Shown: positions 1 through 6,498, counted from the stretch's first letter. The stretch: 16,180 nt of DNA from Alphaproteobacteria bacterium (GCA_024279045.1 JAJRRZ010000225.1:1-16180), one strand, 5' to 3'. Numbers and translations: made by a program. The notes: generated by a model not told the origin, from the letters alone.

Positions 1-1353
1 AGCGTCATTACCCGCTTCGCTCCCTCGCCTACGGGGCATCTGCACATCGGCAACGTGCGCACCGCGGTGCTCAACTGGCTGTTCGCCAGAAAGCACGCGG
101 GGCGCTTCATCCTGCGGCTGGACGACACCGACACACAGCGCTCGCGCGAGGAATATGCCGAGAGCATCATCGCCGATCTGCGCTGGCTGGGCCTGGCGCC
201 CGATGCCATCGAACGCCAGAGCGCGCGGCTGGCGCGCTACGAGGAAGCGGCAGAGCAACTGAAGGCTGCCGGCCTGCTCTATGCCTGCTACGAGACGGAG
301 CAGGAACTGGCGCTGAAGCGCAAGGCGCAGCTGATGGCCGGTCGACCGCCTGTCTACGACCGCGCCGCGCTGAAGCTTACCGAGGAGGCAAAGCGCGCAC
401 TGGAAGAGGCCGGGCACAGGCCGCACTGGCGCTTTCTGCTGCCGGAGGGCAGCATCCGCTGGCACGATGCCGTGCGCGGCGAGGTGGAGATCGACCTTGC
501 CACTCTCTCCGATCCGGTGCTGATCCGCGCCGACGGCAGCTTTCTCTACACCCTGCCTTCGGTGGTGGATGACATGGATTTCGGCATCACGCATGTCATT
601 CGCGGCGATGATCATGTGGTCAACACCGCGGTGCAGATCGCCCTGACGCAGGCGTTGGGCGGCGAGCCACCGGCATTCGCCCACCATGCGCTGCTGCGCG
701 CGGCGGATGGCGGCCCGCTGTCGAAGCGGCTGGGCAGCCTCGGCGTGAAGGATCTGCGCAGGCGCGGGCTGGAACCGGAAACCATCGCAAGCTGGTGCGC
801 CACGGTGGGCAGCGCCGATCCGGTGGCGGCCTTCGCTGACATGGATGCGCTGGCCGAGCGCTTCGCGCTGGAGAAACTCTCGAAGGCCCCTGCGCGCTTC
901 AACGAGGAGGAACTGGCAGCGCTGAACGCCGAGGTGCTGCACGTCCTGCCATACGAAAAGGCCGCCGAACGCCTGCGGGCGCTCGACATTTCGCTGAGCC
1001 GCGCTGAATGGGAGGCCATCCGTCCCAACCTGTCGCTGCTGCGCGATGCGGTGCACTGGGATACGGTGCTGCATGGCGACATCTCCACGCCGCAAGACCT
1101 GGGAGAAGACGAGCGCGCCTACATGAAGCAGGCCGCCGAACTGATGCCCGCCGAGCCGTGGAACGAGCACACCTGGAAGGAATGGACAACCGCGCTGAAA
1201 CAGGCCACGGGCCGCAAGGGCAAGGCGCTGTTCCTGCCGCTGCGCCTGGCGCTTACCGGCCAGCGCCATGGCCCGGAGATGAGCCGCCTGCTGCCCCTCA
1301 TCGGCCCGGACAAGACCCGCCAGCGCCTGCTGGCTGCCGCCAACGCCAACTGA
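1..1353 (+). CDS. gltX: Glutamyl-tRNA synthetase, 5' end missing
   Basis: Class I aminoacyl-tRNA synthetase that charges tRNA with glutamate using ATP in the cytoplasm. The frame is open from base 1, so the start codon lies outside the window; 450 residues are present. The first residues read SVITRFAPSPTGHLHIGN, carrying the HIGH-type ATP motif (HIGN). The KMSKS-type motif appears as LSKRLGS around base 720-740, the variant usual in alphaproteobacterial GluRS. Between them are LDDTD, LPSVVDDMDFGITHVIRGDDH and the tRNA-acceptor binding part. The C-terminal anticodon-binding domain ends normally at a TGA (1351-1353). Only a few N-terminal residues are likely missing. Many alphaproteobacteria carry two GluRS genes, one of which can be specialised for tRNA-Gln mischarging; which one this is cannot be told here. 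A hairpin follows directly. Confidence 0.97.
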   Translation, partial: SVITRFAPSPTGHLHIGNVRTAVLNWLFARKHAGRFILRLDDTDTQRSREEYAESIIADLRWLGLAPDAIERQSARLARYEEAAEQLKAAGLLYACYETEQELALKRKAQLMAGRPPVYDRAALKLTEEAKRALEEAGHRPHWRFLLPEGSIRWHDAVRGEVEIDLATLSDPVLIRADGSFLYTLPSVVDDMDFGITHVIRGDDHVVNTAVQIALTQALGGEPPAFAHHALLRAADGGPLSKRLGSLGVKDLRRRGLEPETIASWCATVGSADPVAAFADMDALAERFALEKLSKAPARFNEEELAALNAEVLHVLPYEKAAERLRALDISLSRAEWEAIRPNLSLLRDAVHWDTVLHGDISTPQDLGEDERAYMKQAAELMPAEPWNEHTWKEWTTALKQATGRKGKALFLPLRLALTGQRHGPEMSRLLPLIGPDKTRQRLLAAANAN

Positions 1354-1361
1354 TGGCACGC

Positions 1362-1390
1362 GCCGGAAGAGGACAGCCTCCTCTTCCGGC
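1362..1390 (+). terminator. Terminator-like hairpin after gltX
   Basis: Perfect 12-bp inverted repeat, GCCGGAAGAGGA at 1362-1373 and its complement at 1379-1390, with a 5-nt loop, starting 8 nt after the gltX stop. There is no T-run behind it, so it is either a weak intrinsic terminator or a 3'-end stabilising hairpin. Confidence 0.6.
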
Positions 1391-1452
1391 AAGAGCTGCT
1401 TACCTTGCTGGTGCTCCCTGCGCATCACCGGCGCGGCGCAGCACTCGGGTAT

Positions 1453-1560
1453 TCAGTAGCAAGCCGACCCCATCAAGGTAATCACTTGCGCCGCAAGTGT
1501 CTCCACATAAGGATAGATGCCCAGGGGCTTGATCTCTTCGGCCAGCCGGACATGCGGTCC
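1453..1560 (-). pseudogene. Possible remnant of a serine-palmitoyltransferase-like (alpha-oxoamine synthase) N-terminus
   Basis: On the minus strand the frame that ends at 1453 reads AEEIKPLGIYPYVETLAAQ and then VITLMGSACY before a TGA. Proteins of the alpha-oxoamine synthase family (one type of serine palmitoyltransferase) begin with a similar pattern: a residue run GxYPYF, then about 20 residues on a GSNxYLGL motif. Here PYF is PYV, part of the spacer is lost, GSNNY is GSACY, and a stop stands where LGL should follow. Nothing of the catalytic PLP domain is found downstream. The stretch has visibly lower GC than its neighbours, as decaying DNA often has. The upstream part of the same open frame (to 1734) resembles nothing I know. 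The match is short, so this remains a tentative call; chance similarity is possible. Confidence 0.3.
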
Positions 1561-1812
1561 TGAACAGGTGAATGCTTTCGAAAGCCTGATGGTTCGAGTC
1601 GAGTGCCAGGAAGATGTGTTTCGAGAAGATTCAGCAAAACTCGATATGTTGATGAGCATAGCGGAAACGCCCCCGACGGCGCAATCGGCAAAGAATATGG
1701 AACCTGCGGAGATGCCCAAGTGTATATGGACCAACGACAGGAGCGCGGATGCTCATGCCCATGTCATGGAAGGAAGGGTTATGGAAGGAAGGCCATGAAC
1801 ATGGGCGATGGG
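1561..1812. other. Intergenic, lower-GC stretch without a supported gene
   Basis: No gene is supported here. Two small structures are visible: a perfect 12-bp palindrome GCTTTCGAAAGC at 1574-1585, and a short tandem repeat of ATGGAAGGAAGG at 1766-1777 and 1781-1792 just behind the 3' end of the tRNA gene. Base composition is less GC-rich than in the flanking genes. Confidence 0.5.
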
Positions 1813-1888
1813 TGGTGGGCGGTGACAGACTCGAACTGCCGACCCTCTCGGTGTAAACGAGATGCTCTACCAACTGAGCTAACCGCCC
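1813..1888 (-). tRNA. tRNA-Val (anticodon TAC)
   Basis: Reading the minus strand from 1888 gives a complete 76-nt cloverleaf including an encoded CCA at the 3' end. The acceptor stem GGGCGGT pairs perfectly with ACCGCCC, followed by discriminator A. The D arm contains TTAGCTCAGTTGGTAGAGC. The anticodon stem TCTCG/CGAGA encloses the loop TTTACAC, whose central triplet TAC reads valine codons GTA/GTG. The T arm is GGCAG-TTCGAGT-CTGTC with one G-T pair. A well-spaced promoter lies about 28 nt upstream. It is a single tRNA gene with no other tRNA beside it. No phage or integrase gene is next to it, so there is no sign that it serves as an attachment site. Confidence 0.97.
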
Positions 1889-1915
1889 GCGACGCGCATA
1901 TGCGCGGCGCGCCCA

Positions 1916-1944
1916 TAGATAGCCATGCCATTGCGCTGGCGCAA
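1916..1944 (-). promoter_or_regulatory. Sigma-70-type promoter of tRNA-Val
   Basis: On the minus strand TTGCGC (1944-1939) and TATCTA (1921-1916) are separated by exactly 17 nt. Transcription would start near 1909, about 20 nt before the tRNA 5' end. Between the -10 box and the tRNA lies a perfect 14-bp palindrome CGCGCATATGCGCG (1893-1906). Just upstream of the -35 box a 7-bp hairpin (GATGCCC at 1952-1958 with GGGCATC at 1970-1976) is present. Confidence 0.6.
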
Positions 1945-1976
1945 GTTTTTTGATGCCCCTGCAGGAACCGGGCATC

Positions 1977-2191
1977 ACGCGCTTTCACACACGCGCGCAA
2001 CAATCCGTCTTGACCACCCGGACAACCCATCCGCTGTGCGTGAATGCCTGATTCGTGGAGGTTTTCGCCCTGCCCTCTGTGGAGGAATCGGGCGCCGACT
2101 CTTGCGCCAGTGAATCCCATGTTGCAACGTCTGTGTAACGATTCGTCAACGAGGCCGCCGCGCCAATGGCGGCATGATTGAGGTACAGGGC
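1977..2191. other. Intergenic region before the YbjN-like gene
   Basis: This stretch separates the divergent tRNA-Val and YbjN-like genes. I see no gene, and no convincing -35/-10 pair for the plus strand. The only clear element is the ribosome binding site GAGG at 2180-2183, 8 nt before the ATG at 2192. Confidence 0.4.
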
Positions 2192-2692
2192 ATGCGCACT
2201 CAAGCAGCCTCCTTCGACACACATGCCGACCCATTGCTGACACTGGAAGCCGCGGCGGAAGGGTTGGGCTGGCCGTGCCTGCGCAGCGCGCCGGAGGAGC
2301 TGTTGCTGAGCGCGTCGCTGCCTGGGCTGGACGTGCAGCTCGGCGCGCAGTGGCTGGCCGGTGAGGAGCTGGTGCAGATCACCGCCATGTGGGACATGCG
2401 CATTTCCCGCGAGCGCCGCGCGGCAGTGGCGGAGCTGGTGCAATTGCTGAACACGCGCCTGCCACTGGGGCACTTCGAACTGTGGCCCGAGGACGGCACG
2501 GTGATGTTGCGTCATGCGCAACTGGCCGGTCCGGAAGGCTTCGGTGATGATGCGCAGGCGCGCCGCCTGTTGCAGCGCATTACCCAAGCCTGCGCACAAT
2601 ATCATCCGGCATTCCAGTTTGTCGTCTGGGCCGGCAAAGCGCCACAAGAGGCACTGCGTGCCTGCCTGTTCGAAACCATGGGCGAGGCCTGA
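2192..2692 (+). CDS. YbjN-like domain protein
   Basis: A 166-residue soluble protein without signal peptide or membrane segment. Its profile (compact alpha/beta, about 150-170 residues, central LLLSASLPGLDVQLGAQWLA, then VQITAMWDM and a C-terminal helix ending in FQFVVWAGK) fits the YbjN family, which has a fold like type III secretion chaperones and often no known partner. The ATG at 2192 is preferred over the in-frame ATG at 2174 because GAGG (2180-2183) sits 8 nt before it. The stop lies 21 nt before proC, so both genes are probably co-transcribed; YbjN-like genes are found beside proC in other alphaproteobacteria. What it does is not known from sequence. Family assignment is by overall pattern, not by a diagnostic residue. 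Confidence 0.7.
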   Translation: MRTQAASFDTHADPLLTLEAAAEGLGWPCLRSAPEELLLSASLPGLDVQLGAQWLAGEELVQITAMWDMRISRERRAAVAELVQLLNTRLPLGHFELWPEDGTVMLRHAQLAGPEGFGDDAQARRLLQRITQACAQYHPAFQFVVWAGKAPQEALRACLFETMGEA

Positions 2693-2713
2693 GACCAGTC
2701 TGCCCACCAATTC

Positions 2714-3574
2714 ATGCATGACATGAAAAATAAACAGCAAATACCTGATCTTTCTGGAGATCTTATCTTGCTAGGCGCCGGTCGCATGGGGCTGGCCATG
2801 CTCGAGGGGTGGCTGCTGTCGGGGCTGGATCCGGCGCGGGTGGTGGTGTGCGACCCGGCCCCTTCCGCGCGGCTGGAGGAATTGGCCGGGCAACATGGCC
2901 TGCGCCTGAATCCGCCGCTGGACAATCTTGCCCCGGTGGTGCTGGTGGTGGCGGTGAAGCCGCAGGCGCTGGCCGATGCCCTGAGCGCCCTGCCCGACAA
3001 CATCGCCGCCGCGCACCCGCTGGTGCTGTCCATCGCCGCCGGTGCGCCGGTGGCGCTGTTCACTTCCATTCTCGGCGAGGTGCCGGTGGTGCGCGCCATG
3101 CCCAACACGCCCGCCGCCATCGGCAAGGGTATGACCGGCCTTTACGCCAGCGAAACGGTTTCCGGCGCGCAACGTGCGCTGGCCCGCGCTCTGCTGGCGG
3201 TGCTTGGCGAAGTGGTGGAAGTGCCCACGGAAGCCGACATCGACAAGGTAACCGCCATTTCCGGCTCCGGCCCGGCCTATGTGTTCCTGCTGGCGGAGTG
3301 CCTGGCCGAGGCTGGCGCGGCGCTGGGGCTGGACGAGCACACCGCGGCACAACTGGCGCGGCGGACGTTGATCGGCGCGGCGGCACTGCTGGAACAGGCG
3401 GAGGAAGATCCGGCAGCATTGCGCCGCGCGGTAACCTCGCCGGGCGGCACCACGGAAGCGGCGTTGAACGTGTTGATGGCCGATGACGGCGGCCTGTGCC
3501 CCCTGATGCGCCGCGCCACCGCGGCAGCAGAGCACCGCGCCCGCGAGCTGGCCGGCGGTGGCGAAAATTCCTGA
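2714..3574 (+). CDS. proC: Pyrroline-5-carboxylate reductase
   Basis: Catalyses the last step of proline synthesis, the NAD(P)H-dependent reduction of 1-pyrroline-5-carboxylate to L-proline in the cytoplasm. 286 residues, slightly above the usual 260-280 because of an N-terminal extension. The Rossmann motif GAGRMG is at residues 21-26, AVKPQ follows the fourth strand, and VRAMPNTPAAIGKGMTGLY is the conserved central segment. The C-terminal dimerisation domain contains ISGSGPAYVFLLAECLAEAG and the family signature RRAVTSPGGTTEAALNVL. The start is uncertain: ATG 2714 or ATG 2723 both lack a strong ribosome binding site, and a TTG at 2770 would have GGAGA upstream but would begin inside the first strand. 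It follows the YbjN-like gene by 21 nt and its TGA directly abuts the stop of the convergent SDR gene. Confidence 0.97.
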   Translation: MHDMKNKQQIPDLSGDLILLGAGRMGLAMLEGWLLSGLDPARVVVCDPAPSARLEELAGQHGLRLNPPLDNLAPVVLVVAVKPQALADALSALPDNIAAAHPLVLSIAAGAPVALFTSILGEVPVVRAMPNTPAAIGKGMTGLYASETVSGAQRALARALLAVLGEVVEVPTEADIDKVTAISGSGPAYVFLLAECLAEAGAALGLDEHTAAQLARRTLIGAAALLEQAEEDPAALRRAVTSPGGTTEAALNVLMADDGGLCPLMRRATAAAEHRARELAGGGENS

Positions 3575-4342
3575 TTACGCCCGGTTGCCTCCAGTTGGCT
3601 CCTGTTCCAGCTTGCCATCGTTGAAGCTGAAAATGACTCCGTTGGCATCCACCTGTGGCGAGCAGATGCGCCAGGCGGCCTCGGCCAGCTCTTCTGGCGT
3701 GGGCAGCGTTTCCGGGTCTTCACCGGGAAAGGCGGCGGCGCGCATGCGGGTGCGGATGGGGCCGGGGTTGAGGATGTGCACGCGAAGATTCGTGCTGGCC
3801 ACTTCTTCCGCATAGACACGCGCCAGGCACTCCAGTGCCGCCTTGCTGGTGGCATATGCCCCCCAGTAGGCACGGCACTTCCACCCCGCACGGGAGGTGA
3901 TGAACACCGCACGGCCCGCATCGGAAACACGCAACAACGGGTCGAACGAACGGATGCAGCGCCAGTTGGCGGTAACGTTGATGGCGTGGGTCTCTTCCCA
4001 GTATTTCGGCTCAATGTGCCCCAACGGCGACATCGGCCCCAGCACGCCAGCGGCGCCGAGGAAAATGTCCAGTCTGCCCCAGCGCTCGTGAATGGCGCCG
4101 CCGAGGCGGTCGATGCCCTCGAAGTCGGTGATGTCCAGTGGCACAAGGGTTGCGGGCTTGCCGGTGGCGGCGCGGATCTCGTCATCGAGCGCCTCCAGCG
4201 CGCCCTGCGTGCGGGCCACGGCGATGACATGCGCGCCTTGTTCGGCCAGTTTCAGCGCCATGGCCCGGCCAATGCCGCGCGAAGCGCCGGTAATCAACGC
4301 AATGCGTCCGTCAAGCCCGCCCTGTTCCTGCTGCGTGTCCAT
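3575..4342 (-). CDS. Short-chain dehydrogenase/reductase, YciK type
   Basis: A 255-residue classical SDR. The cofactor motif TGASRGIG is at residues 18-25, the usual NNAG motif is GAAG (96-99), structural Asn is N122, and the catalytic residues are S150, Y163 and K167 (GAYATSK). The segments WGAYATSK and NPGPIRTRMRAAAFPGEDP match the pattern of Escherichia coli YciK (there NPGGTRTAMRASAFPTEDP), so it belongs to that branch, whose physiological substrate is not established. No signal peptide or membrane segment. AGGGG stands 9 nt before the ATG. It runs toward proC and its TAA begins on the base after the proC TGA, leaving no room for a terminator between them. The N-terminal MDTQQEQGGLDGR precedes the first strand as usual. 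Confidence 0.92.
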   Translation of the reverse strand: MDTQQEQGGLDGRIALITGASRGIGRAMALKLAEQGAHVIAVARTQGALEALDDEIRAATGKPATLVPLDITDFEGIDRLGGAIHERWGRLDIFLGAAGVLGPMSPLGHIEPKYWEETHAINVTANWRCIRSFDPLLRVSDAGRAVFITSRAGWKCRAYWGAYATSKAALECLARVYAEEVASTNLRVHILNPGPIRTRMRAAAFPGEDPETLPTPEELAEAAWRICSPQVDANGVIFSFNDGKLEQEPTGGNRA

Positions 4343-4599
4343 GAATGCCGGCCCCTGAAGGTGTGTTCAGCCTCATGCCGCCTGATAGCATCAGCGGACA
4401 GTCCATGAAAGCAGGCGATATTGTCGCGCCTTCCCCGGATTTTTGCCCGCAAGGCGCTTTTTGCCACGAATCATGAATGCGGAAAAACTTGCATTGCAGC
4501 TCCTGGTTTGGCCTCATGGGCAGGCACATGCAGCGCAAATGGTGAAAATGCCGTGCATTTATGGGGCCTGCCCCTGGATTCCAAACGGGAGGAGAACTC
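4343..4599. other. Divergent intergenic region between SDR and small membrane protein genes
   Basis: No gene is supported in these 257 bases. Promoters for both flanking genes should lie here, but I find no convincing -35/-10 pair on either strand. A small hairpin (CTGAT-AGC-ATCAG within 4382-4398) sits near the SDR side. GGAGGAG at 4589-4595 is the ribosome binding site of the plus-strand gene. Confidence 0.4.
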
Positions 4600-4941
4600 A
4601 TGAAAGGCATGTTGATGGACATGATGAGCGCCATGATGCCACTGATGAAACCCTTGGTGTGGCTGGCGCTGCTGGCTTTTATCGCTGGCGTACTGCTGGT
4701 GCTGCCGAAAGGCACGCAATGGCACAAGCTTTCCCGTCTGGCATTGTGGATCGTTACGGGTATCGGTGTTTTTTACATTGCCGCCCAATTCATGGGCATG
4801 CTGCTGGGGGCGCAGCCTTCCATCAACTTTGGCGATGCACGCAAGTTCGAGTTCTACCTGGTGCCGTTCTGGATGCTGGGCGTGGCCGCCTTGGCGGGCG
4901 CGGGCATCCTGCACCTGCTGCAACGCCGGCGCGGGAGCTGA
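4600..4941 (+). CDS. Small Met-rich three-helix membrane protein, unknown function
   Basis: A 113-residue predicted inner-membrane protein that I do not recognise. ATG 4600 is chosen because GGAGGAG lies about 5 nt before it, a better site than for the in-frame ATG at 4561. The N-terminus MKGMLMDMMSAMMPLMKP has eight methionines in 18 residues. Three hydrophobic segments follow at about residues 18-36, 45-68 and 83-105, with a polar hinge PKGTQWHKLSR after the first. The protein ends in a basic tail QRRRGS, so the C-terminus is probably cytoplasmic. Methionine-rich soft-metal binding is conceivable but is not shown by anything else here. It is a single gene with no same-strand neighbour; its stop codon lies one base before the first of two large palindromic elements, which could act as its 3' end. 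Confidence 0.75.
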   Translation: MKGMLMDMMSAMMPLMKPLVWLALLAFIAGVLLVLPKGTQWHKLSRLALWIVTGIGVFYIAAQFMGMLLGAQPSINFGDARKFEFYLVPFWMLGVAALAGAGILHLLQRRRGS

Positions 4942-4942
4942 G

Positions 4943-5109
4943 CTAGGCTCAGGACCCATAAATTTTCACGCCATCTGTGGCGTTTATGCTTCATCTCAGC
5001 GCCCTTGCACCCTTGGAAATACCTTCAGGTATTACCTGCGGACGCAAGGGCGCTGATATTTCGCCTAAACGCCACATCTGGCATGCCTCTTTATGAGTCC
5101 TGAGCCTAG
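4943..5109. repeat. 167-bp long imperfect palindrome, element A of a tandem pair
   Basis: Begins and ends with CTAG. Nested stems, from outside in: CTAGGCTCAGGAC (4943-4955) with 5097-5109, CATAAA (4957-4962) with 5090-5095, an 11-bp stem TGTGGCGTTTA (4976-4986) with 5066-5076, a 12-bp stem CAGCGCCCTTGC (4997-5008) with 5044-5055, and an apical stem AATACC (5018-5023) with 5028-5033 around a 4-nt loop. The internal loops between the outer stems are of equal length on both sides. It starts one base after the stop of the membrane protein gene. Element B next to it has the same length, shared linker sequences and different stem sequences. Mismatches C opposite A in the plus strand become G-U pairs in the minus strand (two cases here). 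It has no coding capacity that I believe. Either a mobile miniature element or a structured RNA/ssDNA element. Confidence 0.85.
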
Positions 5110-5272
5110 GGTCTGGACTCAATACCTGAGCACTCCCCATGTGCATTTTGGCTTCAAATCAGACGGTTTTTCATTCTTGCCAATAGCTCCACTATTGCCT
5201 GCGAACGAAAAACCGCTGCTATTTTGCCAAAATGCCCATGCAAAGCACTCATCTATTGAGACCAGACCCTAG
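5106..5272. repeat. 167-bp long imperfect palindrome, element B of a tandem pair
   Basis: Also bounded by CTAG; its left CTAG (5106-5109) is the right CTAG of element A. Stems from outside in: CTAGGGTCTGG (5106-5116) with 5262-5272, CTCAATA (5118-5124) with 5254-5260, a broken middle stem, GCATTTTGGC (5143-5152) with 5226-5235, CGGTTTTTC (5164-5172) with 5207-5215, and an apical stem CAATAG (5181-5186) with 5192-5197 around a 5-nt loop. Sequence shared with element A is concentrated in the linkers: CCTGCG followed by (A/G)ACG, then CGCTG, TATTT and GCC on the right arm, and GGCTTC/TGCTTC and TCAG on the left arm. In the middle stem four C-A mismatches of the plus strand become G-U pairs in the minus strand. 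It is followed by the terminator of the minus-strand DUF2147-like gene. Confidence 0.85.
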
Positions 5273-5320
5273 CGCGCATGCCATACGGCTTGCTCCGCTC
5301 AATCTGCGCTCAAGACGGAA

Positions 5321-5347
5321 AAGGCCGGCCTCATCGGGGCCGGCCTT
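5321..5347 (-). terminator. Rho-independent terminator of the DUF2147-like gene
   Basis: A 10-bp perfect stem, AAGGCCGGCC (5321-5330) with GGCCGGCCTT (5338-5347), loop of 7 nt. Read on the minus strand it begins 33 nt after the stop codon and runs into TTTT then CCGTC. It should end transcription before the palindromic pair at 4943-5272. Confidence 0.8.
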
Positions 5348-5380
5348 CATGCATGCAGACAAAACCAATCCGTGTTGTGC

Positions 5381-5752
5381 TCACTTCACCCGGACAAACG
5401 TGCCGGTGGCGCAGGCGCCATCATCAGTGCAGCCATCCAGCTTCCAGGAATCCTTGTCCGGCTGGGTCATCTTGGTGTTGTAGACCTGCCCGTTGGCCGG
5501 ATGCTTCACCTTGCCGACAAAAGCGCCGCCTTCCGTCTTGATCGGCGACATGATCATCTCCATGCCGACGTTTTTCGGACCGGCTACAACCTTGCAACTC
5601 AGGCCATGGTCGCCACCCTTGCTGCATTCCACGGTAAAATCCTGCCACTTCCACTTGCCAACCATGCTGTCCAGCGCGGCTTCCGCATGGGCGGATACCG
5701 CCAGCACCGCAGCAGATGCCACACCCAATGCCAGAGTAGTGATGCGTTTCAT
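5381..5752 (-). CDS. Exported DUF2147-like protein
   Basis: A 123-residue protein with a clear Sec signal peptide: MKRITT, a hydrophobic stretch to about residue 20, and a cleavage site after AHA (residue 23). The mature part of about 100 residues has VGKWKWQDF at its start, then FVGKVKHPANGQVYNTKMTQ and WKLDGCTDDGACATGTFVRV at its end. This arrangement (a G-x-W opening strand, a GKxYxxK-like middle and a C-terminal G-C motif with W/F) resembles the DUF2147 family of small periplasmic proteins of unknown role. Four cysteines (43, 53, 108, 114) could form two disulfides. The start at 5752 is supported by GAGGAGGG about 8 nt upstream; the longer open frame to 5863 has no such site and lacks the signal peptide at its end. 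Single gene with its own terminator. Confidence 0.78.
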   Translation of the reverse strand: MKRITTLALGVASAAVLAVSAHAEAALDSMVGKWKWQDFTVECSKGGDHGLSCKVVAGPKNVGMEMIMSPIKTEGGAFVGKVKHPANGQVYNTKMTQPDKDSWKLDGCTDDGACATGTFVRVK

Positions 5753-5880
5753 GACCTTGTTCCCTCCTCTGTAGCTGTCGTTATCGCTCAAGGCAGGCCA
5801 ATACCTACCCCCGCCCCAGTTGGCACCCCACCTGAGGCAAGTTCGGTATATACGAACATCCATATATGGGAATAGTTTGG
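5753..5880. other. Upstream region of the DUF2147-like gene
   Basis: Holds the ribosome binding site GAGGAGGG (minus strand) and an AT-rich core with TATATAC at 5847-5853 and CATATATGG at 5861-5869. A minus-strand -10 box such as TATATA is possible here, but I see no good -35 partner. Confidence 0.3.
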
Positions 5881-5883
5881 AAA

Positions 5884-5908
5884 AAATGAGGCGGCATTTT
5901 CCTCATTT
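5884..5908 (-). terminator. Rho-independent terminator of the MlaC-like gene
   Basis: On the minus strand the 8-bp stem AAATGAGG (5908-5901) and CCTCATTT (5891-5884) encloses a 9-nt loop, and is followed by a run of six T. It lies 35 nt after the stop of the MlaC-like gene. Confidence 0.75.
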
Positions 5909-5943
5909 CATGAAATCCCGCGGTATTCCGCAATTGGATAAAG

Positions 5944-6498
5944 TCAGTTCAGCAAGGCCAGGAAAGCCTGGGGCTGGCGCCCTGCCTGGCGCCACATGCG
6001 GCGGAAATGATCCCGCAGCATGAAGGCCATCCACACACCGCGGAAGTTCGCATCAACTATGCGCCCGCCACGCAGCTTCCAGACGATTCGCTGCCCACCC
6101 GGCAGCAGGCGTGTCTCCACCCGGTTGCCACGGCAACTGACAATTTCCACGCCATTGCCGCGCACGCTGCGCGCCAGCATGGCAAGCTTTCTGGCGGCAT
6201 AGGCCGCGGCCTGACGGAAATAGCGTTGACGCTGAGCGCGATGCATCTTGCGCAATTCCCGCCCCAGGGCGAATGTCATTACCCGGCGCATGTGAGCATG
6301 GCGGTTCAAGACACGGCGAATTTGTTCCGGAGACCCGGAACGAGCGGCCCGCATTAGGTCTGCTGCAGCCACTTTCACCCGCGCCGCTGCCGAACATTGC
6401 ACAGCGGCATATGCCTGTTGCACGCCACTCATCACCAGCAACAGCCATCCCATCAACAACACGAATGCAGAGGCCAGGATTCCCTTCGGGCGCGACAT
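5944..6498 (-). CDS. MlaC/Ttg2D-family periplasmic lipid-binding protein
   Basis: A 184-residue exported protein. Residues 1-31 form a signal peptide (MSRPKG, hydrophobic core, likely cut after AYA). The mature protein follows the MlaC (toluene tolerance Ttg2D) pattern: a helical segment with FALGRELRKMHRAQRQRYFRQAAAYAARKLA, then strands, and the C-terminal IVWKLRGGRIVDANFRGVWMAFMLRDHFRRM with a final helix. Family members carry phospholipids or other lipids between the membranes for an ABC transporter; the hopanoid-linked HpnM proteins belong to the same family. Unlike classical mlaC it is not in an mlaFEDCB cluster. GGGAGGGG stands 7 nt before ATG 6498, which fixes the start; the frame stays open to 6723 without such a site. 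The protein is unusually rich in arginine for an exported protein. A terminator follows. Confidence 0.85.
   Translation of the reverse strand: MSRPKGILASAFVLLMGWLLLVMSGVQQAYAAVQCSAAARVKVAAADLMRAARSGSPEQIRRVLNRHAHMRRVMTFALGRELRKMHRAQRQRYFRQAAAYAARKLAMLARSVRGNGVEIVSCRGNRVETRLLPGGQRIVWKLRGGRIVDANFRGVWMAFMLRDHFRRMWRQAGRQPQAFLALLN

Noticed and set aside
1813..1888. tRNA-Val as attachment site of an integrated element
   Set aside because: No integrase, no second copy of the tRNA 3' end in the window, and no island-like gene content next to it.
2771..3535. 254-residue open frame antisense to proC
   Set aside because: Gly/His/Gln/Arg-rich shadow frame; proC on the plus strand has all family motifs.
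4943..5272. Reading the palindromic pair as ordinary intrinsic terminators
   Set aside because: Too long (167 bp each), with nested stems and symmetric internal loops and no T-run at the ends; a separate proper terminator exists at 5321-5347.
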